A stretch of DNA of 64,000 nt from contig UYJD01000003.1 of NCBI GenBank assembly GCA_900618795.1, positions 1,785,336-1,849,335 on the forward strand, read 5' to 3'. Of the stretch, positions 42,388-52,835 are shown piece by piece (the stretch's first letter is position 1; each line of letters begins with the position of its first letter). The notes beneath the pieces were generated by a model that was not told the origin of the DNA, searched no databases, and worked only from the letters and a program-made list of their open reading frames with translations. A program made the translations under genes and the position numbers. This DNA is from Cyanodermella asteris. Its lineage: Eukaryota > Ascomycota > Lecanoromycetes > Ostropales > Stictidaceae.

Positions 42388-45024
42388 CTACCACTCTGGC
42401 TCCATAGCATCCGTGCTATCCGGCCCATTGGCAGCAGCAGGTTCACTGAGGAAGGAGGGCGCACCGTTGGGAACTTCAGTAGCTCCGTCGGTTGTCTGCT
42501 CGTCGTCAGAGCCAAGACTCTCCCATTGACTACCCCAGTCGAACTCGGTATCCATAACATCCTCACTAACCGGCCCACTGACAGCAACAGGTTCACTGAG
42601 TAAGGAGGCCGCGGCATCGGTATCTGCGTATTCTTCGCCAGATGTCTGCTCGTCGTCAGAGCTACTGTTCTGCGAGTCACTGTCCCAGTTGGACTCCAAG
42701 CTAACTTCACTTTCCGGTTCCTTGTTCCATAAATCGACATCAAGGCTCTCTACAAGCCTCAACTCCAGGAGTTCATTCTCATTTTCTTCCTTGAGGATGG
42801 GTACCATCCAATCTGCCGGAAGAAGGCGTGGACCTACCTCGCCGTTTGCACCCTTGCCAATTCGAATGAAGACAACGTTAGCTTCGATTTCGCATCTCCG
42901 GTTTTGGGTATTGAACCTCGTTGGCTGGTCGTAACTTGCTGGTCAGAAAATGAGCGGCAATGGATTCGGAGCTTTGGGGTGGACCTTCCTTACGGGAAAG
43001 GCCTGGATCAGTGGAGCCACTGCTGGAAATGCCATCAAAGCCGACATGACATCAAAATTGGGATCCACCCTACACTGGCGGATCAGCTGATGCCAACGCC
43101 CGGGCTCAATAACTTCATTTGGTGTCGTCTCACAATCGGGACCGAGGTCAAAGTTGTAATACGGAATCGAGTTCTCTGACATGATTGCTTCAAAATCGTC
43201 CAGCCTTGCCACAAATTCTGACACGCATACGTAAAAGTTTCTGATGAGCTCTCCGGTGTAGCGTGACCCCTGTCCACCGCGTATCCAGGCCTCCAGCTCG
43301 AACAGACCTTCGATTTCTCCGCTTATTCGTCCTATCAGGCTGGAAGTGTGACCCACGGACGTGCAGCATCCATGACACAGTTCCCTCGCTCTCTTGCTGG
43401 AATTATGCAGCATTTGCACGGTTGCCTCAACAGATTGGAAGCGTTCACCGAGTCTCGGACACCACACGACTGTGGTATACGAGGGCGTTAGCTGTCCGAG
43501 ACGTCTGCGCTGTCTGGAACTGATAGTGTTGCGCGCCAGACGCATGTCGACCTTGCAGCGATTGATTGCATGCCGTTGCTGTGCCACCTTCGCTCGACAA
43601 TCGACCAAATATCCGAGGCTGGCTGGAGATGTTTTGGGATCGATGTTGTCAATGTAAGCGCGGGATGTTGCCATCAAACGACGCATTTTTTGGGCAATTT
43701 CCAATCCGCCCTTGGCATAACGCAAGCCATCAGCCAGGTTTTGATGAAGTACGGTCAGGTCACCGTTCGTGATCTCTTGGTGTTCTTTTGCAAAGGACGA
43801 CATCGGATATAGCCCGTCCAGTATGTCTTGGTTGATGTAGAACATTTCCGAATCTAACTGCCGCAAGTTGCTCGCCTGGCTTTCAAGTACGGCATCTTTG
43901 GAAGGGCCGCTCCATCGTCCCAAGGACAAAGCCTCCTCCACAAGAGATGCGTTGTGGAGTTGTTGGTCGAAAGCCGACAAGTCGATCATCCCAATAATGG
44001 CTTTCACCCTGCGGCGCTGCCTTGCGAGATCATCTATGAGCGGAAGCGGTGGATCTGGGCCCCGGTTGGCGCGGAATGATGTGTCCAGTGCGGATATTTC
44101 TGTGTCGGCACAAATTGTAAGGAAGAGAGGAACTGGCGGCGAGTCGTCATCATCCATCCTGAGACCCGGGTCGGTACGGCTGTAGGCTGGAACAGGCCCA
44201 TAACAAAATGGACAATCGGTACGTGACTTGCACACGCAGCTCTTGACGTGAAGCTTTCGTGGAACCACATGGATGCTTCGAATAGCCAATGCCAGTGACT
44301 GCTTGAGCGTATCCTTTTGTAGGTCCAAGTGCTTTGAGGTTTGAAGCACGCTGATCAGATTGTCCAAATCCAGATCATCACCATAGGAGACTCCCAAAGG
44401 CCGGATCTCGATTCTTCTAACGACTGTATCAGGACCCCAACAGAAGCCGCCAGCGTCAGGGTTCTTGACAGTGCTTTGAATCCATGCGGTCAACTCATAG
44501 ATAACGCCTTTGAACATGTGGGAACTAGGCAGCCCGGGCACCCTGAATTTGCATGATGCTTCAAGCACCGCGTTTTTTGCGGCTTGTTCCTCGCTATGAA
44601 ATAGAAATGGAACCGTGATGTCGCAGCTGTCCCGGACCATTGGAAAGATACCGCCCCGGTCGAAATTTAGTCTCAGGGAAAGTACAGCGTCGTGATTATG
44701 CTCAATTTTTTCGAAACCTTCTTCGGGGTCCAGATCATGTGCGAGCTCCCTAATATAGCGGACTGTGTAGGGATTTGGGCTCCCAGACGGACCGCCCCAT
44801 TGCGTCAGCTTCCCTTTGAACGATTTGTCACGTACAAGACCATCTATCAGATCTCTGAAAGGGACGCGCCAAAGCTGTAGCGCACGACCGCCAGGGCAGG
44901 GCAGTCTCTCCTCGGGCACCTCCTGCATGAACGTCTTTGGTGCACGATATCTGCTGTTCCGGAATTCTTGACCATAATACATGTTTGACAGGACGGAGTG
45001 TCGTTTGATTATTTGACCTTCCAT
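42388..45024 (-). CDS. Large orphan protein (855 aa) with acidic repeat tail
   Basis: Exons are 45024-42994 and 42924-42388. The 69-nt intron (GTAAGG donor, TTCTGACC branch, GACCAG acceptor, phase 0) is a multiple of three and contains the in-frame TGA that would otherwise end the protein after 693 aa. The N-terminal 250 residues look globular (LPCPGGRALQLWRVPFRDL, LSLRLNFDRGGIFPMVRD). A Cys cluster CVCKSRTDCPFCYG lies near residue 275. The middle is helical, with many charged heptad-like stretches, and a second Cys group (CHGCC) follows. The C-terminal exon is acidic and carries two related repeats, each with SDDEQT and a SEPxAxxGPxS element. I recognise no family. Confidence 0.6.
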
Positions 45025-45636
45025 AGCTGAGCTTGCTTACCGACCGGCGGTGGTAAATATGACTGTGACTTCGGGCTTTTGTTGAACGTTGGTGTCTTAT
45101 TGAAGCGATGTGTATAACAAGGTGTGTGCGTATGCAGCGTAGAAGCGATGCACAAGATGTGGTAACGAGTGATGGTGCCGTGTCTTATGCTTTGAGAGGC
45201 GAAGTCATGCTTTGATAGGCGAAGACACTGTTCGTGTTGTTATGAATAGCCATGTCAAGCATTCAGTCCAGTCTCGAGTTCGCCTGTCGGTCCTTCTGTC
45301 GAGCTCGCAGTGTGCAGGTCCAATGGCATTGTATATGCCTCGACTCTCTGCGATTATGCGTATTGTTAGCTGTAGGAGCAAATAGCTCTAATTCATCACA
45401 GCTCAGCTGGTAGAGGCCAGTGATGGAGAACAAAGCCATACTTCGAGAACAAATGCCGAACAACCAGCATTGACGTGACAAAGCCGCCACATAGCTCCAT
45501 CACGGTGCAAACGTGAACAAAGGGAAACACAACACTTCATCGCACAGACCTCGATGCCATCAATATGTCCCTTGGTAGTGGACAGTGATTCTCGGAACTC
45601 AATTTCCCAATTTCAGAACAGAACGAAGGTATTAGC
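45025..45636. other. Intergenic region, divergent promoter
   Basis: It separates divergent starts of two orphans and shows no gene. A short imperfect direct repeat (ATGCTTTGAKAGGCGAAG, twice) lies near 45187-45225. A D-arm-like piece near 45405 is not part of a tRNA. Confidence 0.4.
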
Positions 45637-46686
45637 ATGGCTCCAGCTCAACCTAACCACAAAGCCAGTCCGGTACTGGCAATGATACGCACATCAAGTA
45701 CGATTCCACGATTCAAATCCTCATCGCGATCTGCAAGGCTGCGCCGCTCTGCGCCGGTAGTGAAACGTCGTGTTTCGACAACAGCCTCACAAGTCGAACT
45801 TTCTGATGTCCAACCAAGGCTGTTCTCATCTTTGAACGAAGCGCAAGCAGCAGGAGTAAATTACAGCTGGATGCATTCATCGATACAGTATGGAACACCA
45901 GTCACATGGTCATCTGACCGGGAGGATCGACAGGAAAAGTTCGAAAACAACAAGAGGCTCCAATTTGATGAGAACACGATGAGCGTTGACCGCCGCGTGA
46001 AACTTCCCAAAAGCCCATGGGCCAAGATCATCAGCAGAAATGTCGTCGGGCCAAGTCACTGCCATGAGACAAGGTCATATCGACGCGTGACTGAGTCAAT
46101 GGAGACCGACAATGACGACGGGACCGGCAAACCCTTTCTTTCTGTCGAGGAAGCTCTGAACCCACACGGCAACAAGCGCCTGCCGACCAGGCTCTTCGCA
46201 GATTTCGTGTCAGGTTATGATCGCCGGCAAGCACGCCAGCAGGACCAGAACTCATCGAACGCCTGGTCAGATCTGGTGTCGAAAGACACTGCTGATGAGT
46301 TGATAGACAAGTGGAAGCAAGGTTGGTCACTGTCCGCCCTGACATTCTTCGCAGAAACCAGGTCCAGTGGGCACATGCACCACGATCCTGGCCGCGAAAT
46401 GGAAATGGTGAGGAATTTCATACAGGCGCACGCCATTCCACAGTTCGATGGTGTCCGCGAAGGAGATGGTAAGAGATGGAGAATTCGAACAGCTGAAGAC
46501 GCCAGAGCGGCGATACTAAATCAAGCGGTCTCTTTACTAAGCATCGCAGACGCCATCCGAACTCCTTGTGAAAGGGCTTCACGGTTGCCGCCGGGCGCGG
46601 TGGCCAGGAAAAGGCTCATACGGTACAAATTATGCCAGGATGTGGGACAATTCGGTTCTCGAAGAATCAATAGTGTGACTGTTTGA
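45637..46686 (+). CDS. Orphan protein (349 aa)
   Basis: A single exon starts from an ATG with AGC before it. The N-terminal 55 residues are basic and Ser-rich (FKSSSRSARLRRSAPVVKRR), a possible mitochondrial or nuclear signal. The rest is hydrophilic with scattered Trp and no membrane span: FLSVEEALNPHGNKRLPTR, then WSDLVSKDTADELIDKWKQG, then an Arg/Lys-rich C-terminus. No motif is recognised. Support comes from the long uninterrupted frame without a longer antisense frame and from coherent composition. It lies beside other orphans, divergent from the 855-aa gene. Confidence 0.5.
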   Translation: MAPAQPNHKASPVLAMIRTSSTIPRFKSSSRSARLRRSAPVVKRRVSTTASQVELSDVQPRLFSSLNEAQAAGVNYSWMHSSIQYGTPVTWSSDREDRQEKFENNKRLQFDENTMSVDRRVKLPKSPWAKIISRNVVGPSHCHETRSYRRVTESMETDNDDGTGKPFLSVEEALNPHGNKRLPTRLFADFVSGYDRRQARQQDQNSSNAWSDLVSKDTADELIDKWKQGWSLSALTFFAETRSSGHMHHDPGREMEMVRNFIQAHAIPQFDGVREGDGKRWRIRTAEDARAAILNQAVSLLSIADAIRTPCERASRLPPGAVARKRLIRYKLCQDVGQFGSRRINSVTV

Positions 46687-46789
46687 GAGCATTCGAGACA
46701 ACAGTAACTAGAATATATCCTGCCACATGACTGTAATCGATTGAAGTTAGCTGTCATCCACCCGTCTTGCTCACCTGTCTGTTGTCTCG

Positions 46790-47032
46790 ATGGCCTTCAG
46801 TATCTCGTATGAATGCCAGATGGCCAAGTTCACGTGTCAGCAAAGGGCAGTGATCTGCTGGAAGAACTGTCCCAGCAGATTGGACATGAAGTGCACTCCA
46901 AGTTGTTGTGGCCCAAAAGGTGTGTCTGACGCAAGAGATTCGTGTGCTGGCATTTGTGTCGTCCGAGTCGAGTCACGTGGTGGCGCGACTGGCATCACCA
47001 ATTCCTTCGATTTCATCACAACTTTAGAGTGA
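46790..47032 (+). CDS. Possible small Cys-rich protein (80 aa)
   Basis: The frame has nine Cys in its first 56 residues (for example CWKNCPS and PSCCGPKG) and begins MAFSISYECQ. There is no signal peptide. It lies in a short gap between an orphan and the flavin monooxygenase. Cys density is suggestive, but no family is recognised and chance cannot be excluded. Confidence 0.25.
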   Translation: MAFSISYECQMAKFTCQQRAVICWKNCPSRLDMKCTPSCCGPKGVSDARDSCAGICVVRVESRGGATGITNSFDFITTLE

Positions 47033-47096
47033 ATCATCGTTCGCTAGACGAGTGCAAATTTGGTATCCATGAAAAGATTCAACGGCGAGGTTCACT

Positions 47097-48599
47097 ATGA
47101 ATGGTCTCAAGAGCCCGTCTACCATCCGACGTGTCGCCGTGATCGGAGCTGGTCCCATCGGCATATCAACGGCGAAACACCTAGTTGGGGAGCAACATTT
47201 CGACAAAATCGATGTATTTGAGCAACAATCTTCATTCGGTGGAGCGTGGATATGGGCCCAGCCGCAGGAGGACGATGTTGTTCCCATTCCCCAGACTCGG
47301 CCCCTGGGTGCGCTCGACCAAGTGCACGTCAAATCCGATGGTGCGACAGATATCAAGCCCCCTTTTGTCATGACACCCATGTACGATCATCTAGAGACAA
47401 ACATACCTCACACTCTAATGACCTTCTCGGACAAGAGTTCTCCGGAGAACGTGCCGCTATTCCCTTCCAGGCAACGCGTTCTCGAGTATATTGAGGAGTA
47501 CGGCGCAGATATCAAGCATCTCGTGCATTTCAGTACGCAGGTCACGGGCCTTGAGCTACGGTCCGGACACGGACACGCGGATTCATGGAGCTTGACCTCC
47601 AAAGATGTGGTCTCTGGCCAGTCTTCGACCGCCGACTATGACGCTGTTGCCCTTGCCAATGGCCATTTCGCGCTGCCGAGTTTACCGGACGTCAAGGGCC
47701 TGAGCGCATGGCAATTAGCCTATCCAGGTTCCATCATGCATGCAAAGTGGTTCCGCGATGCTGCACAGTTTACTGGTAAAAAGGTTGTTATTATTGGAAA
47801 CGCTTCTTCTGGGGTCGATATCGGTTCACAGATTTCCACAGTTTGCAAGAAACCAATCATCATGTCCGCTCGTTCTGAACCACTTTTCAAGCTTCCGGAT
47901 TGGGCTGAGCACAAGGAGCTGCCGAATGTAGTAGAATACATAGACCCTCGAGACGGCAATCGCGCTGTGAGGTTTGATGACGGGAGTGTCGAGCATGACG
48001 TTGATGTCGTACTATACTGCACGGGATACTTCTTCAACTTCCCGTTCCTGGACGACCCAATACAGAGTCAAATCACAAGCACAGGATATATGGTCCACGG
48101 GACGTATAAGCACCTGTTCTGGCGTCCTCATCCCACGCTTACATTCATGGGCATGCCAAATAAGGTCCTACCAATGCCCTTAGGAGAGGCCCAAGCAGCG
48201 GTTGTTGCGCGAGTTTGGAGCGGCAGACTCACGCTTCCCTCAAGCACAGAAATGAACCTATGGGAGTTGGAACGCTGGAGGACCCAAGCTGATCTTCTCA
48301 AGGCTCGTGGGAAGGAGATTAATACTGTTACGCTTGAGAAAGCGTTCCATTCGATGGGGTACCCGCAGGATCTGGATTACCACAACCATCTAGTGGAATG
48401 GGCATCCGAGGCAATAGAAGGCCCTGGAAGACACTTGCCTCATTTGTGGAACGAACGAGAGTATTGGTTGCGAAGCGAAATGGCCGCTGTCAAGAAGGCT
48501 TTCGCCAATTTACGAGACGGGAAGCAGAATATCAAGACCCTGAAGCAGCTTGGCTTTGACTATGAAAAGCACAAAGCCGTGCAAGCAGAGAAAGCATAA
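47097..48599 (+). CDS. Flavin-containing monooxygenase (FMO-like)
   Basis: A single exon encodes 500 aa. The FAD Rossmann motif is Gly17-x-Gly19-x-x-Gly22 (RRVAVIGAGPIG). The FMO signature appears as YPGSIMHAKWF (residues 209-219, with His215 in the F/Y-x-G-x-x-x-H position). The second Rossmann motif for NADPH is VVIIGNASSGVDI (Gly234, Gly239), where the usual second Gly is Ala. DVVLYCTGYFFNFPFL is the conserved C-terminal ATG/CTG-Y element. Such enzymes put one oxygen atom onto soft N or S centres; fungal relatives include thiol-oxidising FMO1 types. The substrate is unknown. It lies next to eL13 and is not obviously clustered with other metabolic genes. Confidence 0.88.
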   Translation: MNGLKSPSTIRRVAVIGAGPIGISTAKHLVGEQHFDKIDVFEQQSSFGGAWIWAQPQEDDVVPIPQTRPLGALDQVHVKSDGATDIKPPFVMTPMYDHLETNIPHTLMTFSDKSSPENVPLFPSRQRVLEYIEEYGADIKHLVHFSTQVTGLELRSGHGHADSWSLTSKDVVSGQSSTADYDAVALANGHFALPSLPDVKGLSAWQLAYPGSIMHAKWFRDAAQFTGKKVVIIGNASSGVDIGSQISTVCKKPIIMSARSEPLFKLPDWAEHKELPNVVEYIDPRDGNRAVRFDDGSVEHDVDVVLYCTGYFFNFPFLDDPIQSQITSTGYMVHGTYKHLFWRPHPTLTFMGMPNKVLPMPLGEAQAAVVARVWSGRLTLPSSTEMNLWELERWRTQADLLKARGKEINTVTLEKAFHSMGYPQDLDYHNHLVEWASEAIEGPGRHLPHLWNEREYWLRSEMAAVKKAFANLRDGKQNIKTLKQLGFDYEKHKAVQAEKA

Positions 48600-49096
48600 A
48601 GAAATTCGCAAACAAGGAGTACCAAGCTACCGAGATCATGCTGCCAGTCACACTTGCCAGTGATCAACGAAGCACTCATGTAAAATGCGATCATCTAGTC
48701 TCGGGTGTTGAAATGCAGATGGATGGACAGTTTGACATCGAGATTTGTTCCCTCAATCTTCTCCGTTTGAGACGAACTGTGACGGTACGTTCAGATTCAA
48801 GAAACCAATTTTCGAACTTTCGCGCGTACAATATATGGTCGCATAGCACCGTGAGTGGCCAAAATGGCAACACAAGACGAACAGTCGGCCAGATGCCAAG
48901 ACCTCTGGTGAGAAATTCCTGGATGAGTGCAGCTTGGTTGGCCAGCCGAAAGCGGACTAGCGCGCAGGGCAAGCCCACACAGCTGGCGTGCGCTCGCGAA
49001 TTTCCGCCCGCGATACTAGCAGGACGTCAATTCGAGCGGTGGTCATCCCGCAAATCTTTCACATCGACAACTCCTGCTTAGGTACCCGCTGTCAAG
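48600..49096. other. Promoter region of eL13
   Basis: No supported gene. The first part is the FMO 3' flank. The ribosomal-protein promoter and leader lie directly before 49097. Confidence 0.5.
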
Positions 49097-50003
49097 ATGG
49101 TCAGTATCTTCTATCGTGCAACCATTATCGCTTCGAGGCGATGGACGTTGCAATCTTCGATCTCGTGCTAATGCGCAGCAGACTATCAGGTACAACCAGC
49201 AGCTTCCGCACAACCGTACGTTCAAGAGCAGGAACAAGGCAGCATTCGGGCATGGACTAAGACTTGTATAGATTTCCGAAAGGATTGGCAGCGTCGGGTC
49301 AGGACACACTTCGACCAGGTACGATGGATTGATACGCTCATGGCATGGGTTCGAAACGGAGGTTCAAAAGGCTAACACACGAATAGCCCGGCAAGAAGCA
49401 GCGTCGTCGCAATGCTCGTGTTGCAAAGGCCGCAAAGGTCGCTCCTCGTCCGGTGGACAAGTTGCGCCCTGCTGTTCGTTGCCCGACCATCAAGTACAAC
49501 ATGAAGCTGCGTGCTGGTCGTGGTTTCTCGCTCGCCGAGCTGAAGGTGCGTCGAAGGACTGGTCTCATGTTGGAGACCGCAATCTAATGATTCTTAAGGC
49601 TGCCGGTATCCCCCGCAAGTACGCTCAGACAGTCGGCATCAGCGTTGACGGCCGCCGCACCAACCTTTCCGAGGAATCTCTGGCCATCAACGTCCAGCGC
49701 CTCAAGGAGTACATCAGCCGCCTTGTGGTCTTCCCCCGACGCGCCGGCAAGGTCAAGAAGGGCGACTCGGGCAAGGCCGACACCAAGGCTGTCGTCGAGG
49801 GCAAGCGCACCGAGAAGTCCAAGCTTGGCTTCCCCATTGTCAACAAGAACATCCTCAACGCCGTGTCCGAAGTTTCCACCAGCAGTCTGCCCAAGGGCAC
49901 CGAGAACGCATACAGAACCCTCCGTGAGCAGAGAGCCGAGCAGCGCTACGCAGGTGCCAAGGAGAAGAGGGCAAAGGCCAAGGCCGAGAAGGAGGACAAG
50001 TAG
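49097..50003 (+). CDS. RPL13: 60S ribosomal protein eL13
   Basis: Five exons (49097-49099, 49182-49215, 49272-49318, 49387-49545, 49599-50003) give 215 aa. The first exon is the ATG alone, spliced to [18 protein letters not shown], a placement typical of fungal ribosomal protein genes. All joins keep frame, though the first donor is GTCAGT rather than GTA/GTG. The core matches eL13: [17 protein letters not shown], then [31 protein letters not shown], and [20 protein letters not shown]. The C-terminus is Lys/Ala-rich and basic. Codon use is strongly biased to C-ending codons, as in highly expressed genes. It is structural in the large cytosolic subunit. Confidence 0.95.
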
Positions 50004-52203
50004 ACGGTACATAACACGGCTTCATGATGGGTTGTTACGGTGTTTAAGCGATTTTGCCGGAAATGGCAGGCGGACCACGACCATGATTTGCTATTGTACG
50101 GCTAGGAATATCGTGGAAAATCGGATTTTTTCGAACTTCATTTTGCGGTTCTCATGCATTGGCTCTTGATTCATGATGGTCTGTGTTGGATTGGGGATTA
50201 GGGATCTTCCAAGCTGGCTGAGTCAAAGTTCAAGCCATCCAGCTCAGTTGAGATGCTCTGTTGGGCTCGCTTTCCTTTAGCGTCGATGCTCTCCTCGCCA
50301 GATCTGCATCCCCGAGCCATACTCTTTGATATGGTGTGAAGGTAGGTGTTTGCCAAAGGTGAACGACCCGAAGAGAAACGCCGTTTCGGCACTTTCTCTT
50401 CGGGTCGTTCTGTATTCAAAGCATGTGATCAACCCCATTTGCCCGCGAGAGAGTCACAACTGATGTGAAAGTTGTCAGCACCGGATTGATGTACGAACAA
50501 TGAGCTCCCGGTGGCAAACCTAGCTCCAGCTCGAGGAAGAAAATGCTGGTTTCTAATGACTCGCTAATCGGATATGTAGAAATCAGCCCAAACAGTTCGA
50601 ATCATGCTTGCAAAAAAAGCACACCAGACTGACGGCGTCGGTACCCCAGATTGATCATGTGCAAGCGTTAGACAAGTCACGAAGATCTCCTTTTCTCAGA
50701 ATCTTGTACTCGCCAGCTCATAATAGCTTGCAAAGCATCCTCGGTTTCCTCAAATCGATATCACAACTATCCTCAACAAGCTCAACATCACAAGTAGCAT
50801 TCGAGTCCTTTCAATTAAAATTCAATGCCGAAAAAAGAAAAGGCAGGAAATTCACGGGTCTCATTGCGAGGACTGCACTCCTTCTTAAGACACCAGGAAG
50901 CAATCGTAATTGTGACAATGCCAAATCTGAGAACTGTATGAAGCAGAGACTCGTTCATCTTCACCAAACGCAGGTAAATGTATACCCATGCGTGGTGAAA
51001 TCTAGCTGCTGATGCTGGACACTTACGAGCGGCGTGGCGCCTGCGCTACCGTACATGGACATGCTTCCGGTTCTAGATGCCAGCCTCCAGACCGTCGTTT
51101 CCGGCTAAATGCAGCAGATCAACTCGAGCTAAAATGCCCTGCTGGGCGTTACTTTGGCCGTGATAAGGCCCTGAGGACAACCGCCGTTCCGCACTTTCTG
51201 GGACCCTATGACGAAGTGTCTGAGACTTCCAGAAGATCTCCATACGTCGACATGGCAACCTCAATTATCATCGGCACAGCTTGATATTTGTTATGCTTCG
51301 AATAATCAAGGCTCCATCACCTACAGCCAGATCACGAGTGGGGGAGAATCATGGCTCAGCACGAGCAGTGGTGACGCAGCAGACAGCACGGATCCAAGGC
51401 AAGGGATGTGAAGTGCAGCTCTTGCAGCGGCTTGTACGAGTATCATGCTGGGTCAACCACAGCATGAGCTGAAGGAGTCTTGGTGCCCAAGTTATTACCA
51501 GTGGTTACGGCTGCTCAGTACCTATACGTCCGAGGAAGATGGCCCCCACATGAGTTAGGAGCCTTCTGCCTCGTCCGGTGTCCGCAATGACATCTCATCA
51601 ATTGAGTCGAGTGGTTGTCAAATTTGACATAAGTCGTCCATACCTCGTGACCCGAATCCCAGCGGTCTTTAAACTGAAACGGACACATGTGGTATGGTAA
51701 ACGGCATCCAAGGATGTTCAACAGCACAGATGAAGCACTTGGGTCACAGGGTCCAGAAGGTCGAATCGGCTAGAGTACGAGCTTGTCGTCGGGCAAGTCC
51801 GCCATTGGCGGCTGCGGATGTCAAGTGAGCAGGCCAAGCATCGCAAGCGGCGGGCGACAGCCGAGATCAGTTTACTTGACATAGCAGAGCGGCCCCGGCG
51901 GCGTTTCGGTGAGCTGCTAACTCGTGCTAGGGCCGAACAATAGAGTGCGTGAACACTGGGGAAGGAGAACTCAGATCTCACAGGGCCAACCACCAACCGC
52001 CGAGGTTGTCGATCAACTGCTAAAGTGCATCGAACCTCCCTGCACCCCACTCGATTAAACATCACTAACCGACTAATTCTAGCCCATCGTGCCGGCGGAG
52101 GCGTCGACTCGGTATCCAAGCAAAGCCAACAGACTTGCGACCTCTTCTTCGCTCGTACCACTCACCCGCCCTGGGCCGAACAAAGCCGCCGATACCTACA
52201 TAT
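50004..52203. other. Long gene-free stretch containing a hairpin
   Basis: Apart from the perfect inverted repeat at 50361-50410 I see no supported gene in 2.2 kb. A 73-aa minus-strand frame across the hairpin (50198-50419) is probably fortuitous. Confidence 0.4.
50361..50410. repeat. Perfect 18-bp inverted repeat with structured loop
   Basis: The arms GAACGACCCGAAGAGAAA and its exact reverse complement enclose 14 bases that can pair again (GCCG-TTT-CGGC). The whole 50 bases fold into one strong hairpin on either strand. It lies about 360 bases beyond the eL13 stop. Origin could be a palindromic insertion, a small-RNA precursor or a processing element. Confidence 0.9.
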
Positions 52204-52228
52204 NNNNNNNNNNNNNNNNNNNNNNNNN
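52204..52228. other. Short assembly gap (25 N)
   Basis: A run of 25 N lies in the upstream region of the small Q-rich gene, so its promoter or a 5' exon may be incomplete. Confidence 0.99.
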
Positions 52229-52532
52229 GTCGCCTATTGCTGCAAGCCTCGGTCTTCTGCCGCTCGTTCTGCATGCTTGCATCTACATCATCTCTCGCCT
52301 CTTTGTGCAGCCTGTGCAGCCTTTGAGCTACTCAAAGCTCACCCCGGCGGCGCAGATCCCGCTTCCTCCGCTCAAGTCATCACTCGTTGGATTCCGAAAG
52401 ACTCCGCTGGCTGGCTGTTGTTGCGCATCACATTCTTCTCCTATACCGGCAATAACCACTTCTCATTCCGCTTAGTGCTTTTGCCCGGCTCCATTACCTT
52501 TTTTCCGCAGCTTCAAAGATTGTCTCCCGGCT

Positions 52533-52835
52533 ATGATAATGTCCACGAACAATCTCGCCGCCTCGACGGCGTCCATTGCACCCTTGCCCTCGCCATCAGC
52601 CACAAAATCACAACAACTCCAGTTTCCTGCGGCCAGGTCACAAGCCGAACAGGCACATAAGCAGCAGCAGCAGCAACAGGTACATCAACAGCAGCCGGCT
52701 CAGACCGCGCCGCCAGCACCCGCAAGCGCGAACACGGCAGACCCTTACCTGAAGGATTTCAACTTGGTAGCCGAAGCCGCCAAGCGAGCTCAGATGGCGG
52801 TGGTCATGAGAGATCTAAATGACATTACCTTGTGA
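52533..52835 (+). CDS. Small Gln-rich protein with conserved-looking C-terminus (100 aa)
   Basis: The frame starts MIMSTNNLAAS; Met1 and Met3 are both possible starts. Residues 5-75 are Ser/Pro/Ala/Gln-rich, with a Gln run from a CAG microsatellite (about 52660-52680). The C-terminal 29 residues (YLKDFNLVAEAAKRAQ, then AVVMRDLNDITL) form an amphipathic helix that looks like the functional part. A long CT-rich leader precedes the ATG. I recall similar small ascomycete proteins ending in this helix but no name. Confidence 0.5.
   Translation: MIMSTNNLAASTASIAPLPSPSATKSQQLQFPAARSQAEQAHKQQQQQQVHQQQPAQTAPPAPASANTADPYLKDFNLVAEAAKRAQMAVVMRDLNDITL

Noticed and set aside
42943-42945. Stop-codon readthrough in the large orphan
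   Set aside because: A canonical 69-nt intron removes the stop and the context after TGA is not a known readthrough motif.
45400-45425. tRNA D-arm-like GCTCAGCTGGTAGAG
   Set aside because: There is no T-arm or acceptor stem downstream; an isolated resemblance.
50198-50419. 73-aa minus-strand frame across the hairpin
   Set aside because: The hairpin sequence itself supplies part of the frame; no family or start context supports a gene.
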